Below, piece by piece: positions 1 to 7,946 of a stretch of 64,000 nucleotides of DNA (positions are counted from its first letter, which is position 1; each line of letters opens with the position of its first letter). A program made the translations under genes and the position numbers. Origin of the DNA: Lachnospiraceae bacterium (GTDB taxonomy: Bacteria > Bacillota > Clostridia > Lachnospirales > Lachnospiraceae); the NCBI GenBank assembly GCA_017557525.1, contig JAFYYN010000070.1, forward strand, positions 1 to 64,000. The letters are read 5' to 3'. The notes below the pieces were generated by a model, which was given only the letters and a program-made list of their open reading frames with translations, made no database searches and was not told the origin of the DNA.

Positions 1-32
1 ACAGCCTCTTTAACAAATTTTGATTGTTTCTC

Positions 33-1046
33 TCATCTTAATCGTAAAACGGGCTGTAAAAGCAAATCATCTATCATAGGATAATAAAGTTTCATATTAT
101 CTGCTTTGGCTATAGTCGTTATCTTATTTCCTGCATCTTTGGATGAAGCCCCACAGTGGTAGATTTTTTCTGTTCGTGTTTTATAATCGACAACGATATA
201 CCTATCATGGAATTTACCGCCTGTTCTTTGAAAGGACAATCTTACATTTGGATATTCCGCTTGGAATGCTTGAAACTCTGATAAGCGAAGAATATTCATC
301 AGATTGTCGCTGAAAATGATGATGTCTACGTTTACAGGAACACTTTTAAGCATCAGGAGCGTTTTGGGTCCAATATAGTTATCGACTATGTATAGTTTTT
401 TCTTTGCCTTGCTATAAATATCTGCATATGCTACATCTGCCTCAAATGTTTGACCTGCATAAATTACATACTCGATTCCCTTATCCGGTAAAGAAAAACT
501 CTGGATAACTTTTGTAAGATCTTCTTTAGTGATCATAGCTTCCTTTATTTCACTGATATCCCTTGTGTTTTCAGATATCTGCAAAGACAGCCTTTCAATA
601 TTAGATGATCCTGGCAGCAGTGGATCCTGAGTAATATAGTCCTTCATCTGCTTGAATGTACGGATCAAAGCTTTGCTCTGACGAATGGCAAGATCGCCTT
701 TTAACACTGTCATGAGCATATAGACACCGCTCTCTGTAAAGCACCAGGGCAGATATCTTGTTCCACCTGACTGACCTTGAAACATTGATTCTTCCCGTGA
801 GGTAAATTTTTTTGACCTCACCAAATCATCAAGTTCTTCTCTTGTTATCTGAAAGCGAAAGTCTTCGTCAAATTTCTCAATATTGTTTTTGACCTGCTGA
901 TTAAAGGCTTTCGTCGTGTAACCATATATTTCTGCCAAGTCCGCTGCCAGTATCACACGCTGTCCTCTGATGGTATATATCTTTGCTTTCAAGGTTTCAA
1001 CTGTAATCTCTATAGGAACCAGTTCATTAGATTTGCTTTCGCTCAT
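33..1046 (-). CDS. ORF6N-domain protein with C-terminal PLD-like domain
   Basis: This 337-residue protein starts with an ORF6N/KilA-N-type DNA-binding domain (about residues 13-130). It has the usual lead-in 'IYTIRGQRVILAADLAEIYGY', here split as IRGQRVILAADLAEIYGY, then a TESGVYMLMTVLKGDLA core. The C-terminal half (about 190-337) resembles a degenerate phospholipase-D-like domain, with FHDRYIVVD in the place of an HxK motif. ORF6N proteins are known from phages and mobile islands, and this architecture is common in gut Clostridia; substrate and role are unknown. The start is supported by GGAGAAAG just upstream of ATG. It is transcribed away from the integrase module and may belong to the same island. 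It lies at the window edge, so its downstream neighbour is not visible. Confidence 0.85.
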   Translation of the reverse strand: MSESKSNELVPIEITVETLKAKIYTIRGQRVILAADLAEIYGYTTKAFNQQVKNNIEKFDEDFRFQITREELDDLVRSKKFTSREESMFQGQSGGTRYLPWCFTESGVYMLMTVLKGDLAIRQSKALIRTFKQMKDYITQDPLLPGSSNIERLSLQISENTRDISEIKEAMITKEDLTKVIQSFSLPDKGIEYVIYAGQTFEADVAYADIYSKAKKKLYIVDNYIGPKTLLMLKSVPVNVDIIIFSDNLMNILRLSEFQAFQAEYPNVRLSFQRTGGKFHDRYIVVDYKTRTEKIYHCGASSKDAGNKITTIAKADNMKLYYPMIDDLLLQPVLRLR

Positions 1047-1523
1047 GTGCTTTCTCCATTTTATTGAGGTTATAAACTGTGACCTTAAAAATATATAGAT
1101 ATGATTTCGGTGCTATTCTAATCATGCATACCATTCTAACATTCATCACATGATGTGTCAATCTATTATATTATCCCATGCATAATAATTCTGCAAATTT
1201 ACAGCAGTCAAATCATTTTTTTAATCTTTATAAACCGGTACTTAAAAGTCACTAAACAGAACGTTTTAAGGTTGAGTTGAGATTTTAGTTTGAGATTTGG
1301 ATTTGAGATTTTTATGATTTTGTGATTTAACATAAAAAAATATTTTGAAGAAAATTTTAAGGTGACTTAAGGGGTGCTTTACTCACTTTGCTCACTTTAC
1401 GAAACTTTACGAAGGGTAGCTTTTGCGTAAGTCCGTTATATTGGACATACAAAGTTGTAAGATACGATTAAGAGGTGGAAGTTGACCTTTATAATATGAA
1501 GAAACGGAAATGGGGTGAAAGCG

Positions 1524-1721
1524 ATGGAGTGGTTAAGAAACCTTTTAAAAAGCAGGGAGGCTGATGGTAACAGGTCGAAAGGAATGAGAAGTCTTAATGG
1601 CTTTTCCGACAATAAAGGTATAGCAGAGTTAGGACATACTACTTCCCAGACCACTGTTCTTGTACAGGGGGTATGGTATGAGGTACTTTACAAGCAAAGG
1701 GGAAAGATGGAAAGAGCATAA
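1524..1721 (+). CDS. small hypothetical protein of the mobile region
   Basis: A 65-codon frame starts at ATG (MEWLRNLLKSREADG) behind a GGGGTG that could act as a ribosome site; an in-frame GTG lies nine bases earlier at 1515. I do not recognise the family. The product is basic, has no membrane segment, and ends in EVLYKQRGKMERA. A good intrinsic terminator follows at 1798-1836, which supports a real short transcript. Coding status is uncertain. Confidence 0.4.
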   Translation: MEWLRNLLKSREADGNRSKGMRSLNGFSDNKGIAELGHTTSQTTVLVQGVWYEVLYKQRGKMERA

Positions 1722-1797
1722 ACAATACGACCTCCGGAAAACATTGAATTTCGGTTTACAGGGGGAATGTGGGCGTAAATTAAATAGGTAATCATAA

Positions 1798-1836
1798 GGA
1801 CACTTGGATGACGGATGTATCCAGGTGTCCTTTTTT
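1798..1836 (+). terminator. intrinsic terminator
   Basis: GGACACTTGGAT (1798-1809) pairs with ATCCAGGTGTCC (1819-1830), with one G-U pair, and is followed directly by six T. It closes the transcript of the small ORF at 1524. Confidence 0.8.
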
Positions 1837-2009
1837 GTTACCTGAAAACAAATTATTGTGGAGAAATAGTGCCAAATAGTAAAGATATTTACTATATATA
1901 ACAATTTTTGAAGTTTTTTTAGGGCCCCATAGTAAAAATGGATGCCCTAAAGATTTTATTGTAAGTGACGGGGTTAGAAAAAAGGCATTCATAAGAAAAG
2001 GAGTTTTTT

Positions 2010-2432
2010 ATGTTTGCTGGAAGAAATATAGGATTGCAGTACGAGTTTGATGCTTTTGTGAGACTAACAATCAGAAATGCTGTAAGTAACATCATTAAGA
2101 AGAGGAGGACGGAGCTGAGGCTTCAAAAAAAGATGGTGAATATTGATGATGTTGAAGAAGAGATACCGTCACCGTATACACCCCCTAATGCTGAGAGGTT
2201 TCCTGTTTGGGACAGTAAAGAGACCGGGAAGATCATGTTTGACAATGAAGTAGTAGCTGAAGCGTTTGAACAGCTGACCGATAGGCAGAAGGAAGCGGTT
2301 ATCCTACTGATCATTGAAGGGCTGAGTCGCAAGGAAGCCAGTGAGTATATGAACGTAAAAGAAAATACTGTTGATGTTCATAGACAAAACGCTTTGAAAA
2401 AGCTAAAAGATATGCTGGAGGGGCGTGTATGA
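2010..2432 (+). CDS. sigma-70-like factor of a mobile element
   Basis: A 140-residue protein. The C-terminal ~60 residues form a sigma region 4 / LuxR-like helix-turn-helix (EQLTDRQKEAVILLIIEGLSRKEASEYMNVKENTVDVHRQNALKKLKDML). The N-terminal part resembles the short region-2-like segment of the sigma factors carried by Tn916-type conjugative elements. AAGGAG precedes the ATG. The stop overlaps the start of the next gene (ATGA), so the two are translationally coupled. By family analogy it would control transfer or excision genes of the element. Its targets are not visible. Confidence 0.8.
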   Translation: MFAGRNIGLQYEFDAFVRLTIRNAVSNIIKKRRTELRLQKKMVNIDDVEEEIPSPYTPPNAERFPVWDSKETGKIMFDNEVVAEAFEQLTDRQKEAVILLIIEGLSRKEASEYMNVKENTVDVHRQNALKKLKDMLEGRV

Positions 2433-2665
2433 AGGGAGAAGAGGCTAACTATCCGTCATTTATGGATATCTATTTAACGATAGCCGGTGATGTTGAAGCG
2501 CTTGGAAGGATCATTGATCATTATGGGACTGACATAAAAGTCGCTCTTATGAAATGTATTGCTCATAGTGATATGTTGCCTGAAGAGTTTGATATTGAGG
2601 AAGCCGAAGAGGAGATAATACTTCGGCTCATCAAAGCAATAAAGAAGTTTGAGATATGGTATTGA
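2429..2665 (+). CDS. conjugative-transposon HTH protein (HTH_16-like)
   Basis: A 78-residue protein with the pattern of the small helix-turn-helix proteins of Tn916-like elements: YPSFMDIYLTIAGDVEALGRIIDHY at the start, then an acidic helix EEEIILRLIKAIKKFEI. In those elements this gene sits directly after the sigma-like gene, as here with a 4-bp overlap. It probably partners the upstream sigma-like protein. No transfer genes are seen beside it, so the element may be reduced. Confidence 0.75.
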   Translation: MKGEEANYPSFMDIYLTIAGDVEALGRIIDHYGTDIKVALMKCIAHSDMLPEEFDIEEAEEEIILRLIKAIKKFEIWY

Positions 2666-3126
2666 TTGCACGTAGTTTATCATTGAAGTTTTGATTTTGA
2701 TGTATGAATGCCGTTCTATCCCCGTTCCTTTTATCGGTTTTGTAAAGCATATGAGCGTATAGGCTTAACAGTGCCTTGCTTTGTTCGTGTGCTTTTAGGG
2801 CTGATAAGACCTAAGGTGGTTGGAACACCGGTTTTTGTCGGATATCGCACATTGACAACTGAATATTTTGCCCTGTACAACACAGGGGGCAGTGAGTCGT
2901 GATATTGGTACGCGATGATGACACTATTATATATAGGAAGAAACTCGATTTCCTCTTATAGTGCCGGAGCGACGAATACCCTTACAAAATAAGGCTGTGG
3001 AGCCTTATGACATTGAAACTGTCCCTGATAATGATACTTCCCTTTGGGATAGGGGCCGAGGAGGCGGGTGAAACACCCATGTGGTACGGACCTGGTACCG
3101 GTACAGGGATTTAGCATAAATTAGAC
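2666..3126 (+). other. non-coding stretch with several hairpins
   Basis: I see no convincing gene here; a 64-codon frame at 2708 lacks a ribosome site and protein-like composition. The stretch has potential stems: ATAGGAAGAAA (2933-2943) with TTTCCTCTTAT (2949-2959), GGGTG/CACCC at 3066-3078, and a GGTACC-rich palindrome near 3090-3106. It may hold an untranslated RNA or recombination sites of the element. Confidence 0.35.
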
Positions 3127-3155
3127 TTGATTAACCGGCGGATATGATGTATAGT
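3127..3155 (+). promoter_or_regulatory. sigma-A promoter for the DUF6462 gene
   Basis: TTGATT (3127-3132), a 17-nt spacer, and TATAGT (3150-3155). The resulting leader of about 160 nt holds a tight hairpin CCTGCC-CTTC-GGCAGG at 3240-3255 before the gene at 3322. Confidence 0.55.
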
Positions 3156-3321
3156 ATATATGCAATGCATAAAGTTGTACTATTAGTATATAGGTGTATA
3201 AAATATATTGCTGTATATCACATCTGCCGATCAGGGTCTGCCTGCCCTTCGGCAGGTGTATCCTGGTGGGTGGATGAGTCTGACCCAGAGAATAAATATA
3301 CGGCGGAAGGAGCAGAAGACA

Positions 3322-3657
3322 ATGGAAGAAGTAAAACATGAAGATGTTTATGTAGTGTGTTATCAGCCAAATGGCGTGATAATACATGTACCGAAGGATG
3401 TTTTTGCTGATGTTGTTTTAGAGATGAAGAAAAGAGAGAACGAAGAGAAGTCAAATCAGTGTGAAACACCGAGCAAACGTGATGAAACTAATGAAGTTCC
3501 ACGATATGTAACCTATAAAGAAGGTGCTAAGATGTACCGAATGAGTGAAAAGAGTTTTCGAGAATGGTCAAATAGGATTGGCGCAGCTAAGCATATTAGT
3601 CAAACCAAGGTAATCGTCAGTGTACAGGAGCTTGATGATTTTTTGAAATATGCATGA
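3322..3657 (+). CDS. DUF6462-like, excisionase-type protein
   Basis: A 111-residue protein starting MEEVKHEDVYVVCYQ. The C-terminal ~55 residues (RYVTYKEGAKMYRMSEKSF then KVIVSVQELDDFLKY) form a winged-helix, MerR/Xis-like DNA-binding fold, as in the DUF6462 proteins found beside clostridial integrases. The ATG is chosen because GGAAGGAG precedes it; the same frame is open upstream, but that part is leader RNA. Two genes before the integrase, it is a likely directionality factor. Confidence 0.7.
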   Translation: MEEVKHEDVYVVCYQPNGVIIHVPKDVFADVVLEMKKRENEEKSNQCETPSKRDETNEVPRYVTYKEGAKMYRMSEKSFREWSNRIGAAKHISQTKVIVSVQELDDFLKYA

Positions 3658-3705
3658 TTTATAATGATTGTCTTGGGAGAGTACTGACAAAATCATACAA
3701 ATAGC

Positions 3706-3734
3706 TTGACTTTATGGGTTGCACAAATTATAAT
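3706..3734 (+). promoter_or_regulatory. strong sigma-A promoter before the RHS gene
   Basis: TTGACT (3706-3711), exactly 17 nt, then TATAAT (3729-3734). An imperfect palindrome (CACAAATTA ... TAATTGTTGTG, 3722-3744) covers the -10 and could be the operator of the protein encoded next. The promoter leaves a leader of only about 20 nt. Confidence 0.8.
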
Positions 3735-3759
3735 AATTGTTGTGAAGGAGGTGTATAAT

Positions 3760-3930
3760 TTGCCGAGAACAGGACGACCTAAAACAGATGATCCGAGAGA
3801 CTACCAGATATCGCTCCGCTTTTCTCAAAAGGAACGTTCTGAACTCGAAGAATATGCATCTGAGAACAACATTACCGTGACTGAAACTATAAGAAAAGGT
3901 GTTTTAGATTTGCTTGAATCCGGGCGATAA
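3760..3930 (+). CDS. ribbon-helix-helix (CopG-like) protein, TTG start
   Basis: A 56-residue protein, (M)PRTGRPKTDDPRDYQ then ISLRFSQKERSELEEYASENNITVTETIRKGVLDLLE: a beta strand followed by two helices, typical of CopG/Arc-type DNA-binding dimers. The frame is open further up, but those codons are the promoter. TTG at 3760 follows a perfect AAGGAGGT (3745-3752) at the right distance, so TTG is the start. It probably represses its own promoter and/or the integrase 45 nt downstream. Confidence 0.75.
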   Translation: MPRTGRPKTDDPRDYQISLRFSQKERSELEEYASENNITVTETIRKGVLDLLESGR

Positions 3931-3975
3931 CTATTGCCTGGGAGTACTCTTCCTAACTTGATGAAAGGGTGTTAT

Positions 3976-5208
3976 ATGAGAAAAGTTAGGAAAGACGGAA
4001 AGGGTATGCTCCTGCATAAGGGAGAAACCTATCTAAAAAAGAAGAAACTGTATTGCTTCTCTTATATGGATGCTTTGGGCAAACGCAGGTTCATTTATTC
4101 AGATAATTTACTTAATCTTAGAAAGAGGGAAGAAGAGTATTTAAGAAATAAGTTGGATAAACTTGACACCTATGTAATAGCCATAGCAGATATAAATTAT
4201 GTTTTTGATAAATATTTTTCAGCAAAGACAGAGCTACGCAATACTACAAAGTCACATTATAGTTACATATATAATAAGTATGTAAGAAATGGCTTTGGTA
4301 AGAAGAAGATAACGGAGGTTCATTATTCGGATGTTTTCTGCTTCTATAAAGGGCTGCTCGACAGAGGTGTGGGAATCAGTTCTGTTAGAGAGATGAACAA
4401 ATTATTGAGTTCCACATTTAAGGTTGCCTTGCGAGACAATATTATCAGGTCAAATCCGACAATAGGCATTATGCCGGAAATACAGAAGAAGTCTAGAAAA
4501 ACCAGTGGTGTCAGACATGCGCTTACAATTGAGCAGGAGAGGAAATTCCTTAGTATCCTTGAAGAACCCGAATATTCTAGATGGAAACCCTTGTTTACAT
4601 TTATGTTTGGAACCGGGTGCCGTATAGGAGAAGTTATCGGATTACGCTGGTGCGATGTGGATTTTAATAAGGAAGTAATAAATATAAACCACAGCATAAC
4701 TTATGGAGCTAGGTTTGATAAGAAGAATAAAGTTATGTTTGAAGTCGATATGCCTAAGACTGAAGCTGGTATCAGGATTATCCCGATGTTGGATAAGGTT
4801 AAAGAAGCATTGCTACTTGAAAAAAAGAATCAGGCTGAGTCTGGTAGCCATTCGATAGTTGAGATTGGTGGCTTGAGTGATTTTATCTTCTGTAATCGTT
4901 TTGGTAGTATTCTCAATGTTCAAAGCGTTAATAGCGTACTTCATCGTATAGTGGATAAGTACAATGCAATGGAGGAGGCCAGAGCAAAACAGGAAGGCAG
5001 AGAGTCTGTGTTACTTCCGAGGTTTAGCTGTCATATTACTAGGCACACTTTCTGTGCAAGGCTTTGTGAAAACGAGATTAACATTAAGGTTATTCAGACT
5101 ATAATGGGTCATAAAGATATTCAGACTACTCTCAATATATATGCCGAGGTGTCTGAAATGAAGAAGAAGGAAACATTTAAAGATTTAAATAACGATAAGG
5201 TTTTTTAG
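3976..5208 (+). CDS. tyrosine recombinase / integrase
   Basis: A 410-residue site-specific recombinase. It has an N-terminal arm-binding domain (about 1-60), a SAM-like core-binding domain (75-165), and a C-terminal catalytic domain. The catalytic residues are present: Arg216 in GTGCRIGEVIGLRW, His353 and Arg356 in HITRHTF, His379 in MGHKDIQTT, and nucleophile Tyr389 in LNIYAEV. The start at 3976 follows AAAGGGTG; in-frame starts at 3934 and 3961 have worse sites. As the last gene of the module it marks one end of the integrated element. Its attachment site should lie just downstream. Confidence 0.92.
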   Translation: MRKVRKDGKGMLLHKGETYLKKKKLYCFSYMDALGKRRFIYSDNLLNLRKREEEYLRNKLDKLDTYVIAIADINYVFDKYFSAKTELRNTTKSHYSYIYNKYVRNGFGKKKITEVHYSDVFCFYKGLLDRGVGISSVREMNKLLSSTFKVALRDNIIRSNPTIGIMPEIQKKSRKTSGVRHALTIEQERKFLSILEEPEYSRWKPLFTFMFGTGCRIGEVIGLRWCDVDFNKEVININHSITYGARFDKKNKVMFEVDMPKTEAGIRIIPMLDKVKEALLLEKKNQAESGSHSIVEIGGLSDFIFCNRFGSILNVQSVNSVLHRIVDKYNAMEEARAKQEGRESVLLPRFSCHITRHTFCARLCENEINIKVIQTIMGHKDIQTTLNIYAEVSEMKKKETFKDLNNDKVF

Positions 5209-5454
5209 GGAGAGTCTGTAGAGGGACTCTCGAAACAATAAAAATTGTACTACAATTATTAGACGTTCATACAACCGTACTACAAACAAGCGGATAAGTA
5301 TTACAATAATATCGTAATATGATATGGTGGTTGAACGAAGAATGACTAAAAGTGAGGAAAATTTCATGATAAGTCAAGGGATGTATATGATTGACTTGGG
5401 CACACAAACGTTCCGCAGTAGGACGTAGTGAAATTCATATAAAGAAATATAAAT
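5209..5454. other. integrase-proximal flank, possible attachment region
   Basis: No clear gene. GAGAGTC (5210-5216) and GACTCTC (5225-5231) form a hairpin right after the integrase stop. GTACTACAA occurs twice (near 5247 and 5277), as arm-type binding sites sometimes do. A 28-codon frame (MTKSEENFMISQGMYMIDLG..., 5342-5428) lacks a good ribosome site. The mobile element should end here, but the other end is outside the window or not recognisable. Confidence 0.35.
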
Positions 5455-5481
5455 GGTCGGTGATCAAAAAAATCACCGACC
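5455..5481 (-). terminator. intrinsic terminator of the K+ channel operon
   Basis: GGTCGGTGAT (5455-5464) pairs perfectly with ATCACCGACC (5472-5481). It starts six bases after the stop of the minus-strand channel gene, and the minus strand continues T-rich. Confidence 0.75.
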
Positions 5482-5486
5482 TAATT

Positions 5487-6377
5487 TTATGTCTGCTTGC
5501 TGTTTTCCTCATCCTCAGACGGTTTGTCTGGCACTTCTGACTTCTTGTTGACCTCCGAATAAAAGTTTACGATAATCGATGTTATCAACGCAACTACAAC
5601 CAGGCCGTATATGCCTAGGATGACAGAAAGTACCCTGCCAATCGCATTCGTAGCTACAATATCTCCAAATCCTATTGTGGTTACGATCGCAAAACAGTAC
5701 CACATCGCGTCAAAGTAGTTTTCCATGCCGGGCTCTACAATCTGAAGCACAAAGGAGAATGATACGATAAGTATCATCAGCCCGCTGAGGATCTCAATTG
5801 CCATGGATTTTTTAACCACATTGACAAGTATATCATATCTAAAGTGTGAAAACGACAGTACTGTTACTCTGACGATCATCTGGATTGGAATCGCAATACC
5901 AAGTAAAACCGATGAATAGTAATCAGTCCACTCCTCAGCCAGCGGTCCAAGCAGCAAAAGTGCCCACACTACTATGACAAGGGAGTTCCAGATAATATTA
6001 TACACTTTGTGATTCCTGATTATCGCTATTACACGTACGAAAATAATCGTCAGAACATATATGACAAAGGTATATGTTATAACATTCTCTGAATCCGGTA
6101 TAAGTACCAGTATCATCGAAATAACGAAATAGGATATGGCAATAACCAGATATTTCACAAAAAGGATCTTTTTCTTATACCTTGTGTTAAAAGCGCTCAG
6201 AAGATACGCAATGGTATTAAACATGAATACCGTTAAATACAGCCCCGTATCCGAGCATCCACTTTCAGCAGTTATGTACGTAAGAAACTGCAATCCGAAA
6301 GCAAGCGCCATTATATCGGCAAGGGTCTCGAGTACCCTGAGCAATGTTTTTCTGTTTGATATTTTATTATTTTTCAT
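5487..6377 (-). CDS. potassium channel protein (Ion_trans_2 type)
   Basis: A 296-residue membrane protein with about six hydrophobic segments. The pore loop carries the K+ selectivity filter TIGFGD (residues 234-239, context WYCFAIVTTIGFGDIVATN), followed by the last pore helix (GRVLSVILGIYGLVVVALITSIIVNF) and a short charged tail. It should be a K+-selective channel of the plasma membrane. No RCK/TrkA-N ligand domain is present. Its start overlaps the stop of 6374-7759 by 4 bp (ATGA), so both form one operon. Confidence 0.88.
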   Translation of the reverse strand: MKNNKISNRKTLLRVLETLADIMALAFGLQFLTYITAESGCSDTGLYLTVFMFNTIAYLLSAFNTRYKKKILFVKYLVIAISYFVISMILVLIPDSENVITYTFVIYVLTIIFVRVIAIIRNHKVYNIIWNSLVIVVWALLLLGPLAEEWTDYYSSVLLGIAIPIQMIVRVTVLSFSHFRYDILVNVVKKSMAIEILSGLMILIVSFSFVLQIVEPGMENYFDAMWYCFAIVTTIGFGDIVATNAIGRVLSVILGIYGLVVVALITSIIVNFYSEVNKKSEVPDKPSEDEENSKQT

Positions 6378-7759
6378 AATATCGATCCATAAGCTTGTAA
6401 AGTGTTTAATTTTTCTCTTATGCTAGGCATATAGTACCATAGCCAGTCCTGTGCGAGCAGGAAACCGGCTTCAAAGTATACCAGGATTATCAGGATAACA
6501 CCTATTATCGGTATAAGCCTGTCAAACATAGCGATTTTATGTGAACGTGTATACGAGAACAGCAGTACTACCGGGATAAGCTCGACCATACCCAACGTCT
6601 CACCAATACCCCAACTCTCAACAATTCTCACAGCATTTTCAACCGCTTCAGCTGGAATAAGGGTAGGGTCCATTATTCCGTCAACTATAACTATATGCGT
6701 GGCAATAAGTAAGATAAACAGACCGGCATCCAATGCCGCATAAATCAATATGATCAATATAAGGTGCTTGGAAAATCTGAAGGAGTGTATATTGGTCTTA
6801 CAATATTCTTTGTATTCCTCTTCAGTCCTTCCTGTATCAAGGAACCGTTTCTCCTGCATTTTCATATATCTGACTACGGAGAAGAACATGATCATGCTTA
6901 CAGGCGGTTTGGTGGTAAGGAAAGGAGATACCCAGAGAGGAAGAGCCATCAGATGATTGGTAGCCATTATCTTGATATAAATACATGCTACTTCATATAA
7001 AATCGGCAGAACAACCATGGCACGGAATATAATGATCCTCTTTCCTGTAAACAGGCGTTTCGGGGTATAGTCGGTAAAAAACATGACTAACGTACACACA
7101 AAGAGATCTATAAAGATGTTAAATGCCCAGAATCCCTTGAAGCCGGTTTCTTCAAAGAGGAAGCTTGTAAGGAATTCTTCAGCACCGGCTTTATCGGTAT
7201 CTATAATAGGTTCAAGTATCCCAAGCATATAATGCTTATAGAATAGGATAAAAAGCCCGGCAAGCCCGAATGCGAGAAAGGCATATATAATAATTGCTTC
7301 TTTATAGGATGTTCGTTTTGAGAGAAGAAAAGCAAAAATAGATATAAGCAGTAAAGGTAAAGCCAAGCTACTGATATTTTCCATAGTACTCTCGTTTGAT
7401 AAAACCGGGATTTCTACATTCATTCCCAGTCCTTTACCTATCTTAAGTACATTTCCCACTTGCGAAAGCACGATACACAGCCAGCCAATGATCTTAAGAT
7501 GTCTGTATGAAAGCGGGCCACGGTACCAGATATCTTTTTTAAATGCAAAGATGTCCTTCTTCTTGCGTTTTGTTTTTGTATTATTCTCTTTTGCAATTAC
7601 AGGTGCACCATCTTCGACATTTTCTTTTGCAAACTGAACCACGTCGTTTTCTGTGGAAGTCTCCGAATCAGAGTCATCTGTCAAAGGTATGCCCTTTTGT
7701 ATTTCCTCAGGCTTTTGAGTCTTTTCTGCTTTGTTTTTTTTCTTTTTATTTTTCCCCAT
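6374..7759 (-). CDS. multi-pass membrane protein of unknown function
   Basis: A 461-residue protein I do not recognise. Residues 1-75 are very charged (MGKNKKKKNKAEKTQ, then acidic, then KTKRKKKD), probably cytosolic. About nine hydrophobic segments follow between residues 90 and 445. It is translationally coupled to the K+ channel gene, which suggests a joint role, perhaps as an accessory or sensor; this is only contextual inference. No catalytic motif was seen. Confidence 0.7.
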   Translation of the reverse strand: MGKNKKKKNKAEKTQKPEEIQKGIPLTDDSDSETSTENDVVQFAKENVEDGAPVIAKENNTKTKRKKKDIFAFKKDIWYRGPLSYRHLKIIGWLCIVLSQVGNVLKIGKGLGMNVEIPVLSNESTMENISSLALPLLLISIFAFLLSKRTSYKEAIIIYAFLAFGLAGLFILFYKHYMLGILEPIIDTDKAGAEEFLTSFLFEETGFKGFWAFNIFIDLFVCTLVMFFTDYTPKRLFTGKRIIIFRAMVVLPILYEVACIYIKIMATNHLMALPLWVSPFLTTKPPVSMIMFFSVVRYMKMQEKRFLDTGRTEEEYKEYCKTNIHSFRFSKHLILIILIYAALDAGLFILLIATHIVIVDGIMDPTLIPAEAVENAVRIVESWGIGETLGMVELIPVVLLFSYTRSHKIAMFDRLIPIIGVILIILVYFEAGFLLAQDWLWYYMPSIREKLNTLQAYGSIL

Positions 7760-7839
7760 CGCCCCGTCTCCTTGTCGCTTTTATGTTTTTAGAATAACAT
7801 ATTTACCAATGAATAACAAGAGGATGTTTTTAATTCCTA

Positions 7840-7868
7840 TTGACAAAAGTAGTAATAAGTTATAAGAT
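7840..7868 (+). promoter_or_regulatory. sigma-A promoter of the AAA ATPase gene
   Basis: TTGACA (7840-7845), 17 nt, TAAGAT (7863-7868). The spacer and -10 lie inside the first of three phased repeats, so a protein binding the repeats would act at this promoter. Confidence 0.7.
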
Positions 7869-7931
7869 AAAATAAAAGTAGTAATAAGTTATAAGACAAA
7901 ATTAAAAGTGTAATAAGTTATAAGACGAAAA
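7845..7931 (+). repeat. three phased direct repeats (GTAATAAGTTATAAGA)
   Basis: The 16-base core GTAATAAGTTATAAGA is present at 7852-7867, 7881-7896 and 7910-7925, spaced exactly 29 bp. The wider unit begins AAAAGTA. The third unit lacks two bases before the core, yet the core spacing is kept. The repeats run from the promoter to the ribosome site of the next gene. Confidence 0.9.
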
Positions 7932-7946
7932 ATGGAGGTGAATATT

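Noticed and set aside
2708-2902. A 64-codon frame in the mobile module
   Set aside because: No ribosome site and a protein-unlike composition; it lies in the hairpin-rich gap.
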